A DNA stretch of 64,000 bases from NCBI RefSeq assembly GCF_025698545.1, contig NC_068571.1:50067733-50131732 (forward strand), in the 5' to 3' direction. The stretch comes from Gossypium raimondii. Taxonomy: Eukaryota; Streptophyta; Magnoliopsida; Malvales; Malvaceae. The translations under genes were made by a program, and so were the position numbers. Position 1 is the first letter of the stretch, and the number at the start of each line of letters is the position of its first letter. The notes below the pieces were generated by a model, which was given only the letters and a program-made list of their open reading frames with translations, did no database searches and was not told the origin of the DNA. Positions 37,535-48,442 of this stretch are shown here, in pieces.

Positions 37535-37980
37535 GTCTTCAAAATGGCCAAAGCACTACAACGTTTTGGCATGAAAAGAGCATTAGTTGTGCACTCAGAG
37601 GGTTTAGATGAAATGAGTCCCCTTGGTAAGCTTCATTTTATTACTCATTTCCCTCGGCTCAATCATCGGCTCATGTCGTCTTTGTTTGCTGTTCCTTATA
37701 TCTAAATCATTACAATCTCACAACATATATCCATCCATACAGGGCCAGGGCGAGTCCTTGATGTCACTCTAGAAAAAATTGAGAAGTTCTCATTTGATCC
37801 ATGTAAGATCCTGTTTGTATTTCATGATGTTTTCTTCCTTCCTTTATTGATACCATAGATGTATTTTATTGAATGATACACAAGATTTTGAAACTGCTGT
37901 ATTTATATACTGATCAAGTTGTGCTAAGAAAATGCAATGTTTGGACAGTGGAATTTGGCATTCCTCGTTGTGCTCTAGAT
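37535..37980 (+). pseudogene. Anthranilate phosphoribosyltransferase fragment (three internal exons)
   Basis: Exons 37535-37625, 37743-37802 and 37949-37980 splice with intact GT-AG sites and continuous frame into 61 codons: [61 protein letters not shown]. This is an internal segment of plant AnPRT (TrpD, tryptophan pathway, plastid). The enzyme's N-terminal and C-terminal parts are absent. The sequence breaks off after CTAGAT, where DDLRGG would be expected, and runs directly into the kinase fragment. Introns are kept, so the copy arose at DNA level, not by retroposition. Confidence 0.88.
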
Positions 37981-38831
37981 GGACAGTGGAATTTGGCAAA
38001 GTTTTAGGTTCAATTTAGAAGAAATAGAGACTGCAACTCAGTACTTTTCGGAGCCGAATTTGTTGGGAAGAAGTAACTTTGCTGCTACATATAAAGGGTT
38101 CCTTAGAGATGGATCAGCTGTTGTGATTAAAAGCATTAGCAAAACTAGTTGTAAATCAGATGATTCCGAGTTCTTGAAAGGATCGAATGTTTTAGCATCG
38201 TTGAAACACGAGAATGTAGTCCGGTCAAGAGGATTTTGTTGCTCAAAAGCACGCGGTGGGTGCTTCCTCGTTTATGATTTCATCCCTAACGGAAATTTGC
38301 TACAGTATCTCGACGTAAAGGATGGTGACGGCACAGTCCTAGATTGGTCTACTAGAGTTTCCATTGTTAAAGGCATAGCCAAAGGTTGGTCTCTAGTTAT
38401 GTTTTTTTGCCTTGTTTTAAGTGGTTCCTATTAGCTAACTAGACATGTTTGTTGCAACAGGGATAGCATACTTGCATGAATACAAAGTAAACAAACCGGC
38501 TCTCGTTCACCAAAACATATCAGCCGAGAAAGTGCTCGTCGACCACCGGTTTAATCCCCTACTTTCAGATTCCGGCTTACACAACATCCTCACCATTGAC
38601 ATTGTCTTTGGTTCACTCAAAGCCAGTGCTGCCATGGGTTATCTCGCACCCGAATATGCCAACACGGGTCGTTTCACCGAGAAGAGCGACGTTTACGCGT
38701 TCGGGACACTCGTTCTCCAACTCCTTTCGGGTAAACAAAAGGTGACCAGCTCGGTACGTTTAGGAGCTGAAACTCGTAAGTACCAAGATTTCATAGACTC
38801 GAACCTTCACGGTCGGTTCTTTGAAGCATAG
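37979..38831 (+). pseudogene. Truncated LRR receptor-like kinase domain (At5g51560 type)
   Basis: Two exons, 37979-38384 and 38461-38831, join in frame to 258 codons. No LRR ectodomain or membrane segment is present. The kinase begins at QSFRFNLEEIETATQYFSE. It has a glycine loop LLGRSNFAATYKG, lysine K51 in VVIKS, HQNISAEKVL in place of HRD, DSG in place of DFG, and GYLAPEYANTGRFTEKSDVY. The family itself is a pseudokinase type with HQN. The frame ends at GRFFEA-stop, about 45-50 residues before the usual domain end, and the stop codon lies exactly at the edge of a long palindromic element. A 19-bp sequence from the AnPRT exon junction is repeated at its start. Still translatable as a short protein, but best treated as a gene fragment. 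Confidence 0.85.
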
Positions 38832-39998
38832 GGGTAAATTATTAGTTAGTCATTCAATTTTTAGAGCATTTTCATTTTGGGTGACTAAAATGAAATCCTT
38901 GCAATTTTGCTACTTAACTTTTAAGGCGCTTTCATTTTAGTTATCAAAGCGTTAAATCTCTAATGGCGGTTAACTATACACGCCACATCATGTTTACACT
39001 TACATTTTGCTCATCCAAAAATTTTTTTAATTATTGATGGGGGTAAAAATATATTAAAAAAACTGAAAAATGATAAAAACTAAAATAATGCATTAAAAAT
39101 TGTTAAATTGTACTTGTTTGCCCCCTTGCTCAACGTTCTATTTTTTTTCAATATTGAAAATTTAAATTTCAAAGCATCAAAATCAATTAAATAAATTATT
39201 GAAAAATTTTACCCATTGATAGTCTCAGTTGATTTGTTACTATAATATTGAAATCAATGAAATTAATTAATTTAATCTCCTCCTAAAATTTTAAAATTTA
39301 CTTTATGTTTCCAAATTAAAATAAAATAAAATAACTCATCTTTAATAATTATTTATGAAAAACAATTCTTTTGATTATATGATCTTGAATTTTTCATACT
39401 AAGCTAGAAGTTAAAAAAACCTTGCAATTAATTTAATTAATTAATTTTATCTTCCAAGACAAACAATACTGTAACTTTTCATCACTTCTTTACTCAAAAG
39501 AATTTTAAGTTTCATAGGTAATTATTAAATATGAATTATTTAAGTTGATTTTGTTAAGGATAATTTGAAAGCATAAAAAATTAAAAGGAGATTAAATTAA
39601 TTAATTTCAATATTATAGTAACAAATTGGTTGGCACTATCAACTAATAAAAATTTTCAACAATTTATTTAATTTATTTTGATGTTTTAAAATTTAAATTT
39701 TCAATATTAAAAAATTAGAATTTTGGTAATAAGATAAACAAGTATGATTTGACAATTTTTGTGTATTATTTTAGTTTTCACCACTTTTCACTTTAATCTT
39801 TGATTTTTTCCCAATCAAATACTTATAAAAAGATATTTTTAGGTGACTAAAATGAAAGTGACTTAAAAGTTATGTGACCAAAATGAAAGTGTAAACATTA
39901 TGTGGGATGTATAGTTAACCACCATTAGCGATTTAATACGTATATGACTAAAATGAAAGTGTCCTAAAAGTTGAGTGACCAACTAGGTAGTTTATCCC
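38831..39998. mobile_element. 1.17-kb near-complete palindrome (foldback transposon)
   Basis: The left end GGGGTAAATTATTAGTTAGT pairs with the right end (reverse GGGATAAACTACCTAGTTGG). Pairing continues inward: GTTAACTATACACGCCACAT with GTGGGATGTATAGTTAAC; TTCAATATTGAAAATTTAAA with its partner at 39690-39710; ATAATATTGAAATCAATGAA at 39241-39260 with its partner near 39600-39625; TTATGAAAAACAATTCTTTT with its partner near 39497-39520. The arms are therefore about 550 bp each with a loop of roughly 100 bp near 39380-39490. There is no coding sequence. Target-site duplication is not evident. Confidence 0.85.
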
Positions 39999-40012
39999 AC
40001 ATATGAATGACA

Positions 40013-41258
40013 TTGTTACCCATGGTGTATTGACCTTAACTAGTTGCTAAATGCAAAAGGCAGGGTATGAGTAGAAGTCACAATGGAAGTGGGTACTTCT
40101 GCTATAATTGTGTCAACCACAATAAAACAAGAGAACAAAATTATTTATGTAGATCGATTTCCCTACGTTTGCGAAGCCTAGTTTAGTGAGATGAAACCAC
40201 TATCTACAAGTACTGCTGTGCACCCACAGACGAAGGCATATTCCATCTACAGGTACTGTTGTATATCCACAGCCGAAGGCCAATTCCAACGGTAGGAATA
40301 TGTTGTAAAATCTACAGCTAAAAGCAAGTTTCATTTGCAGTACTTATTATTGTGAACCCACAGACGAAAAGATATTCCAATTGCAGGAACTTGTTGCAGG
40401 AACTCCCATTATGATGTGTAGCAATGGGGTAAGATATATTTTGTTTAAACTCGAAATTGTATGACATTTTATAAATCATGTGCATACAAATCTGGAAGTT
40501 ATGTTATGAGATATATATATACATATATATGTGTGAAAATATACATGTGCGTATGATTATGATTTTTTGTAGGCAAATTTGAAAACTTGGTTATTCTGAA
40601 AACTGTTATTGTGAGCTCTGATATGTTAATGATGGTTGCATTGAAAAATCGATACTCTAAATTGAATTGAAATATATATGATTATTTTATGCAATGTTAA
40701 TTAATCTGTCTTAATATTTGTTGCATTGATTTTATTGTAATTGAACTCACATTGAGTGTCAAAGCTCACTCCTCTTTAAATTTTCATCCTTAGAGATAAC
40801 CAATCAGGTTAGGACGTGGACACAACATCTAGAGGGTCTCGACACCATCTATTTTATTTTCAAGTTATTAATGCTTATTCTTATTATTTATTTTATTATT
40901 CGAGAACTGTAATATGTTATTTTGAACCGTGATATAGGATTTATGACTTAGATTTGTTTTTATTTTGCATGACAACTTATTTAAATTCTTAAGACATTAT
41001 GCTATGATTATTAATTAGTATGCATGAAACCTAATTTTATTAAATACATAAGTAAATACCATCTTTTACGTTGCTAGAGGATAATTAAAATGTTTAGGAA
41101 TAATTAAACGACATTTAAACTAAGTTTTATACTAAATTAAATAAATGTTTTAAAATGTTTGTTTTCAAAAACTCCGCTAATCTTGCTAGGCCATCTCGGT
41201 TGCTAATGTAGTCTCTCAAATTCGGGTCTAACGTCTAAGCCGGGTTGGAGAGGTTACA
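40013..41258. mobile_element. Degenerate LTR-like sequence
   Basis: The right end CGGGTTGGAGAGGTTACA resembles the 3' end of the solo LTR at 60905 (CGGGTTAGGGGTGTTACA). A TGTTACC at about 40013 could be the left end. The inside holds a ~46-bp tandem repeat and a segment with CTCACATTGAGTGTCAAAGC, as in plant Gypsy LTRs. No target duplication is found, so the boundaries are tentative. Confidence 0.45.
40200..40410. repeat. ~46-bp tandem repeat, 4-5 diverged copies
   Basis: Units of the form TACAGGTACTGTTGTRYAYCCACAG, then CYGAAGGC.ATTCCA, start near 40204, 40250, 40296, 40337 and 40385, with decreasing identity. They lie within the LTR-like sequence. Confidence 0.7.
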
Positions 41259-41424
41259 ACTTTGATAATATTTTGTAATAAATGTAACTTGTGTTTATTT
41301 CATTAAAAACAATTTTGAAAAAAAAAATTGCCAAACAACAAAAATATTTTACATAAAATCATCTAATTTTTAAGGAAACAAAGGCAAAGGCAAAAGTATC
41401 ATGAAGGCCTTTATACTAGGAGTA

Positions 41425-41745
41425 AGATTGCATTATGTCCCATTTACTCCAAAAATGGACAAACTAATTCTTGTATGTTAGATAAAAAATAAACTGGTAT
41501 TTTCTATTAAAAAATCATCTATTTCTAGTGTTAAAAAGTTTGTGTGACTAACAAAATAACTAGACGTCACATGTCCCTTATTCAGACGCATATTAATTAA
41601 TTTTTAATAGTAGGGGTAGATGAAATTTTTAACAGAATGATTAGTTTACGCTTTGACATAATTTACAAAAATTAGTTTATCTATTTTTAAATAAAAGAGA
41701 CAAAATATAATTCAACTTTTATTATAAAGGCTTCTATGATAATTT
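41425..41745. mobile_element. MITE-like inverted-repeat element, family C
   Basis: ATTGCATTATGTCCC..AAAATGGACAAACTAATT on the left matches the reverse complement of AATTAGTTTATCTATTTTTA..GAGACAAAATATAATTC on the right. A decayed relative occurs at about 53180-53440. Confidence 0.6.
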
Positions 41746-42229
41746 TACTCGAACGGAAGGTAAGTAATGTGATTAAAGCGAAACCATTGGCGGTTGATGA
41801 GAGGGCCGCTGTTTCCATATTTGCGCCCACAAAATGCGCCAATCAGCGTTTCAAATCAAATCATTGATTGTCCAACACATTTCTATATGTAGCATTCACT
41901 TGAGTTTGTGCATTTGTGTTTCCATGATATATGAATAGAGAGTATTGCAACTTGAAAGTGTGGGCTCCTAAATGCCAAAGCCCCACAAAAGGTGTGGAGG
42001 TGCACGCTCGAACTCAAACTAAACTGCCCAGCGACATATTGCTATTCTTAGTACTTACGAGAGTTGTCATCCACGGTACAAAGGGGTCCCATTTTTGTCT
42101 CCCGATGATTGGGGTCAGTTTTAACACTCCCAAAGGAGCTTTTCAATTTATCACAACCCTACACCTAACATATATAATCACAATCAATTACATCAAAAGA
42201 ATATGATTAAAGTTATCTTTCGGCTGAGT

Positions 42230-42735
42230 GACATACTAATTTTATTCAACAATTAATTACGTTATACGTCTCTAAACTATGGTCTAGTTTCTTAATTAAT
42301 CCCCATACTTCTAAATGCTTCGGTTGATTTATTAAAATATTAGTATCATATCAATTAGATCCCCCACTAATTGGTGTTAGTTTGGATTTGACACGTAGAA
42401 TATTTAAAGCATATAGATCAAATTAATTTTAAACGTGTCTGCACCTATCGAATGGACAACTTGGATATCATGTTAAAGAAAAAACTAAATAGTCCTCTTA
42501 TATTTTAATGACGTTGTCTATTTCATTAAAATGTTAGATTCAAGTTGTTCATGCAAGAGATGCACACGTGTTTTAAATATGCTCCACTTTTGTTTTAAAT
42601 AGGCCAGTGAAAGGACATAATTGATATGATTCTAAGGCTTTAAGGACTCAATTTGATTATTTTGAAATTTAGGGATCAACTTGGAATATTCATCATAATT
42701 TGGGGACATCTTGTGGAATTAATCCCTTATTTAAT
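42230..42735. mobile_element. Inverted-repeat element in the proximal promoter of the zinc finger gene
   Basis: The left arm CGTCTCTAAACTATGGTCTA followed by TTAATTAATCCCCATACTTC pairs imperfectly with the reverse complement of the right arm (TGTCCCCAAATTATGATGAA, AAGTTGATCCCTAAATTTC). The right end lies about 165 bp upstream of the ATG at 42899. Confidence 0.6.
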
Positions 42736-42755
42736 AAAGGTATTATTCAAATGTT

Positions 42756-42766
42756 CCATATATAGC
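42756..42766 (+). promoter_or_regulatory. Probable TATA box of the zinc finger gene
   Basis: CCATATATAGC lies about 135 bp upstream of the ATG, a suitable position for a plant core promoter with a 100-bp leader. It sits just downstream of the inverted-repeat element. Confidence 0.45.
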
Positions 42767-42898
42767 ATAATGTTAACAGGAAACAAAGATTTTGTACTTT
42801 TATGATAATCAACAAACCATCTTCATCGTCTATCCAACAAAGATTGAGTGTGTGAGACTCACAAAAACAAAAACAAAAAATCTCTTTTTTAGGATCCA

Positions 42899-43714
42899 AT
42901 GGAATCTGTGAGGAAAGAACCTAGTCCCTCTGAGAGTACCTCGTGTGTCATTTCAGCACCAGATGCCCCTTCAATTTCAGATGAACAACTCAAAAAGCCA
43001 AAACCCAGACTCCAACTAGATCTAAAGCTATCCACAAGTGATTCTGATGTTCCTGCCTTCAATTTCAACCAAGAACTCAATCTTATTGGTTCTTTGAACA
43101 CACCAGAAACACCCCAACCTGCAGATTCTGAGCAAAGAGTTTTCTCATGCAACTATTGCCAAAGAAAATTCTACAGTTCTCAAGCTCTTGGGGGACACCA
43201 AAATGCCCACAAAAGGGAGAGAACTCTAGCTAAAAGAGCTCAAAGGATAGGAGTTCATGCAGCTTTTGGAGGGCACCCATATTTCCATCACAATCACTGT
43301 TCTAGCTTGGCTTCTTTTCCACTACAAGGTCCACACAATAGATCTCTGGGAATTGAAGTGCATTCTTCAATGATCCATGAACCTTCTCGTATGATCTCTT
43401 CATCAGCTGGGTTTGGAAATGTGTATGGGCACCCTAGTTGGAGTAGGCTTCCTATAAACCAACAACCAGCAATAGGGAAGTTATCAACGGAGAATTCCCA
43501 TGCAATCTCAAGACCAGGATCAACCTCTCGAGCAAGTCTCGGCAGGTTCGACAACGTAATGAGGTCAAGAATGATGGGTTTGGGTTCTTCAGCTGATGAT
43601 GGTCAGGTGATTGGTAATTCTTGGTGGTCAAATGGTGGTGGTGGTGGTGGTAGTCTGAATCGGAAGACGGAGCTGCAAGAGGTACACAAGGTTGACCTTT
43701 CCCTCAAGCTCTAA
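42899..43714 (+). CDS. Single C2H2 zinc finger transcription repressor (ZFP4/ZFP7-like)
   Basis: Nuclear plant-specific C2H2 factor, 271 aa, intronless, as is usual for the family. One finger: C84, C87, H100, H104, with the plant signature QALGGH in YSSQALGGHQNAHKRERT. Two EAR-type repression motifs are seen: LQLDLKL at 38-44 and VDLSLKL as the last seven residues (265-271). The middle is Ser/His-rich, and a run of glycines (about 246-251) precedes the tail. Arabidopsis relatives (ZFP1, 3, 4, 6, 7) share VFSCNYCQRKFYSSQALGGH; within the group, ZFP4 and ZFP7 look closest from memory. Members are linked to hormone and trichome signalling. The ATG at 42899 is the first in frame, with an A at -3 (CCAATGG context). 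Confidence 0.93.
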   Translation: MESVRKEPSPSESTSCVISAPDAPSISDEQLKKPKPRLQLDLKLSTSDSDVPAFNFNQELNLIGSLNTPETPQPADSEQRVFSCNYCQRKFYSSQALGGHQNAHKRERTLAKRAQRIGVHAAFGGHPYFHHNHCSSLASFPLQGPHNRSLGIEVHSSMIHEPSRMISSSAGFGNVYGHPSWSRLPINQQPAIGKLSTENSHAISRPGSTSRASLGRFDNVMRSRMMGLGSSADDGQVIGNSWWSNGGGGGGSLNRKTELQEVHKVDLSLKL

Positions 43715-46700
43715 TTCACTATTATGTTCTTAAGAACATTTTATTTTATTTTTTTTCTTCTCATTATAGATCTTTGTTTAATCTTATTTTCTTTGGAAGT
43801 AATTGTCATGTATATACATGTGTATATATATCGATCATATAGACTTGGAAGTTTGTGTATGGCTTGCTTTTTCAAAGGGAAGCAACAACTCTGATTTACA
43901 TTATAAATCCCATCAATTTTATTCGAATTAATCGATTTGATAGCAGTGTTAAACCTCATCGTCAAATCATTGATCTAGAGAAGTAAGTAAACAGGATAGT
44001 TTGGTGTTACAAACAATTGAATTAGCTTCCCCATTTTCATAAAACAAGTTTTAACAAATTAAAAGTAAAATAAACGGATTGAAATGCAGAATGATCCAAT
44101 TTCATTTCCCTGATTTGGAGTGGAAATGTAATTATTTGTCTTTAGGGAACCAAAGTCGCATTCACCGACTGTTACTAAATCTAGGAAAGATTTGGTTTTA
44201 TGATAATATAATCCCATACCTTCAATCACGTTTTTATTTTATATCAATTAAACAATTGATTTTTTATTCACCCACCATTGCTTTCTTGTTCGAACCAAGC
44301 TATCCTGATGGCTCAGTTTTAATTATACACCTCCATTTTAACCTGCCCCACCATTTTACAATAACTTTTCAACTTCAGCTTCTACCTTCAATCACGTTTT
44401 TATTTTATATCAAAATTTATTTGATTAATTAAAAAATACCAATGATTTCTTAACTTATATTCCATAAACCTTCAAACACTTTACTTAAAGTTGATTTTCA
44501 ATTTCTCGATCAAATGACCTAAATTTCTCAATTTAGAATTCATTAGATATAAGTTATACATACGCTGTAGAAGTGGATGTTCATACACTCTCATCTCTTA
44601 TTTTGGGTTTTTTTCCTCCTCTTTACCCTTGTCATTCATCAATTTGTTTCTAGTAAATGATTATTAAATTTAAATATTAGTAGACTCATATTTTTGTTTT
44701 TTAAGTCATCGATTCTGAAAATAGAATCAAACTCTTAATTATTAAATTTAAATATTAGTTGAATTATATTTTGATCTTTGAAACCTATGTTTGGTCTAAG
44801 CATTTTTTTTAGAGCAATCAAACCAATTTTATGGTGTACCCATTCATTTGTTGCATCGTAATTCTTTAAACAAGTGAGTGATGCGTTTTTGGGCAAAATT
44901 GATATTTTATATAATAACACTTATATTTTACTTGTTTAACACTTTAACCAAACAAGGTAAATTAACAATCTATTTATCAAACAATGGGCTATTTAGTCAT
45001 CATGTTAGTACACTAATTTTTCATGTTAAAACATATGTATGTTATTACAGTAGTGACCAAACGAGGCATTATATCATTAATTTTAAAACTTTTAAGTTGT
45101 GATCTTTTTTTTTTTTTTCCCAGCGTCCTAGTGATATTAAATTTCAAATATTGGAATAATAGAGGGAGTGAGGGCAGAATTAGACCCAATTGATTCTAAT
45201 TCGGCTATCATATCTTAGGGCTGAAGCAGATTCAAGGGGAAAAAAGGCCCATGCTTGTGCAAATCTGGTTCCTCAAGTTAAGCAATGAAGACCCTGTGGT
45301 CAACTTCAACTGAGTCAAACTGATAAGGGTGTGGATTGAATCTGAAGGAGTCATTTTCAAATAATATACATAAACTGCTGATGTTTATCCAATTATCAGC
45401 AATCAGCAATGCCTGACTTGGACGGATAATACTGGTTCCACGTCTCAATGTATATGCATGAAATATTTGTAAATTATACGTGAGCATTTGCTATATTGAT
45501 AGTGCATTTTTATAATTCCGCAGATGTGTCACGTATCCTAATTTTTATATATTTATTTTTTAAAATTTTACTACACTTTACATACTTGGCTATTAGTGTA
45601 CCAAAATTTTCCTTTTTTTGGTATTACATTTTGGATTGAATCCACCATGCTATTGCTGATGTTCCCAACAGTCGCCAAGTGACAAACAAAAGGAAAAAAG
45701 CCGAGGAGGAGGAGAAGAAGGAGAGGCTAAGTTTAAAAGATTTTGATGTTGTAATTATTGTTCGGAAATGTTAATCAACATATAACATTGAGGTAATATT
45801 TATAGAAGGTAACTATAATGTATTCTCTATTATAAAGTAACGAGAAATTAACTCTTAACCATATTTCCTAATTAGTTTTAATTAATTAAATAAAATTAAT
45901 AAATGGTAACAGCAATGTAAGGTTTATGGGGCTTTTTTGTTTCAACTAGATTTATGATTTACGGTATAGTGAGTCAGAATTTTAAGATTTATGATTTTAA
46001 AGAAAAGGTTAAATTAGAGGTTTTAGGATTTTAAAATTTTATAAAATAGATTATTTTCAGAATTAAAATAATAATTTAATATTGCTTAATGTATTATATT
46101 ATTCATGTTCTCTTACAAAATACAAAGTCACATTATTATTTGATGCCTAAAAAGTTGTTTTTTTAGACCATCTTAATCTAAGTTAATTATTATTATCGAT
46201 TCGCTCACATAACAATCTAAATCCGACCGATGAGGTCATCCAAACAACCAGCATTTGGTGATGTACACAACCAACAACCAACGATCTGCTGTTAACTTTA
46301 ATTTGAATTTTGAGTTATTTTATATATTTTTATAATTTTTAAAAATTTTTAAAAAATGGTTGCATTTCTATTTTTTAAAATTCTTACTGAAAAACTTCTA
46401 TGATTTTTCTTGAATTTTAGAGAATCTTTTATGCTTTTTGTTTTAAAATTTTGAAGAACTTTTCAAGTTTTTAAAATTATACTTTTCATCTATAATTTAT
46501 TTAGATTTTTTAATAATTTTCAAGTTCTTTGTGGACGTGACATACAATACAAAATAGTGTCATGTTAATAAAAAGGATTGAAGGCCAATTTGCTTCAAAT
46601 AAAAGAACTAGAATCAAATTAAATAAAAATATAAAAGTCAATAATTAAATTATCAAAATAAACACTTAACATCCCAATTCTAACATAAGAATTAAAGACT

Positions 46701-47867
46701 AATTTATCGAATTTTTAGTATAAACACTAAAATATAGAATAGGTGGGACACATTTGCACCTTTCCTTCTTCTAAAAGAAAAAAGGAAGAAAAGGTTTAAA
46801 CAAATGACAGCCTAACCAAATTTTATGTCATTCCCATTGCCAAATTGTAACGCGCTGAAGTTGAAGTTGTAGACAATTTGGAGACGGATTTATGCCTAAG
46901 TTTTGAGTTCCGACCAAGTAATTGTGTACAATGTTATCCTATTCAACCCACATAGGCTCCATTTTGTTTGCATATAAAAAGTTGTATGAAAAACATTTTT
47001 GTTTATTTAACAAAAAATAATTTGATTAACAGAAAATAACTTGTAAGTCAACGTAAAATAAGTTTTCTTTCTGTAAAATAATTTATCATTTTGAAAAGCA
47101 TAAGTCATTTCTGGAAAAGAGCTCTTCTATAGGTAATATTATTTTTATACAAAATTAACTTAAATCAAGCTAAATATTATTATATTGATAATAAATTTTA
47201 TTTTTATTTTTAAAATATTTAAAATTATTGAAATATTAATCAATATTATTATATTTTTCAATATTATTAAACATACATATTAATTATTTATATTTAGTCA
47301 TATAATTTATTATTTTAATAAATGATTTAATATTTCAATTTTATTTTAATAATAAATTTTAAAATAAATATATTAAAATAAATATTTTCTAGTATAAAGG
47401 TTAAAATATATCATAAGTCTATGAAGTCTTCACAAATTTGCAATTTAGTCTCTGTAATTTTACTTTTAAGAATTTAGTCTCTCTACTTTTCATATTTGAA
47501 AATCAAGTTCAATTCTTGACATTGTTAAAATTTTTTTGTCAATTTTGTTGATGTCACATTTTAAATAAAAATACACACTTGGTAATTATGTAACTAACAA
47601 ATGATGTTGTAATAAATTTGAATTTAACAAAATATTTTTAATATATGTAAAAATTATAAAATATAAAATAAACTCAATTAAACAATAAAAAAATAAGAAA
47701 ATCTCAAATGTATATCTATTTTATATTTTTTTAAAAATTATTAAACAATAAAAAATATTTTATACAAATTTATCTAAACACCAAAAAAAAAAAACACTTC
47801 AATTGAAAGTAAAAGGAATCCTCCATAAGGTTAAAATATACGGTCAGAAATCCAACATCTTCAGTAC
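43715..47867. other. AT-rich intergenic region downstream of the zinc finger gene
   Basis: ZFP 3' UTR to about 43850, then AT-rich DNA. 44215-44250 and 44380-44415 repeat CCTTCAATCACGTTTTTATTTTATATCAA exactly or nearly so, 170 bp apart. 46930-47120 has the TGTTTG..AAAATAATTT pattern of a MITE, and 47390-47600 another low-complexity relic (AATTTAGTCTCT repeated). A moderately GC-rich patch at 45200-45500 has a short minus-strand open frame that I do not recognise. Confidence 0.55.
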
Positions 47868-48041
47868 ATGGCAGAGAAAGGCATTAAAGAAAGAAAAACA
47901 GTCATGTGGTCAGACATCAACACCGACAAGATTTGGCCATTTCTCACCATCTTCGGGTACATCATTGTCGACCCAGTACGACATCGTCGTGTTCCTTCAG
48001 CACCCCAAAATTTAGACTTACCTTACCCACCGACGAAGTAA
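47868..48041 (+). CDS. Candidate small gene, 57 aa, unknown function
   Basis: ATG in a fair context (TACATGGC), 57 codons, stop TAA. The protein starts MAEKGIKERKTVMWSDINTD and continues KIWPFLTIFGYIIVDPV, then a basic and proline-rich tail. The composition is far from the surrounding AT-rich DNA, and GC content rises exactly over the frame. A short hydrophobic patch, WPFLTIFGYIIV, could sit in or on a membrane. The DUF868 gene is convergent, its stop 400 bp to the right. I do not recognise a family. It could also be a terminal exon of something upstream or a 3' UTR segment with a chance frame. Confidence 0.4.
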   Translation: MAEKGIKERKTVMWSDINTDKIWPFLTIFGYIIVDPVRHRRVPSAPQNLDLPYPPTK

Positions 48042-48442
48042 CTTTCAGTTTTAGAGATCCAAGACACTGATCTACCTTCATTTACCTTTTACATGCATCC
48101 AACTAAAAAGCTCATGCTACAGCTAGACGCACCCTGACATCCAATTTGTCCTATGTTGGAAACTTGGCTAATTTCCCATTACGAAACCACTGTTTCAATC
48201 CAAATCAAACGGCTAAATCCAGAAATGGCATACAGCAACTAAAGAAAAAAAAAAGAAGACAAAATTATGGAACAATTGGTTTTGTTCATTAAACCTGTAT
48301 GGCATCTTCGATTACAAGCAAACTGGGAGATGTCAATGAATCAATCAATCTCTCCCTATAATTTTGTTTATCCTAATGTAAAACTTTTCTTATTCTACTA
48401 TGTTCAATAACAAATGGGTTAGTGATAAAAATAGAAAAATCT
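48042..48442. other. Convergent 3' intergenic spacer
   Basis: About 400 bp between the small candidate gene and the stop of the DUF868 gene; it probably holds both 3' UTRs. No repeats or other genes seen. Confidence 0.5.

Noticed and set aside
45278..45487. Minus-strand 69-codon frame with residues RPSQALLIADNWI
   Set aside because: It lies in a patch of slightly higher GC, but I find no family resemblance and no supporting splice sites; could be a relic.
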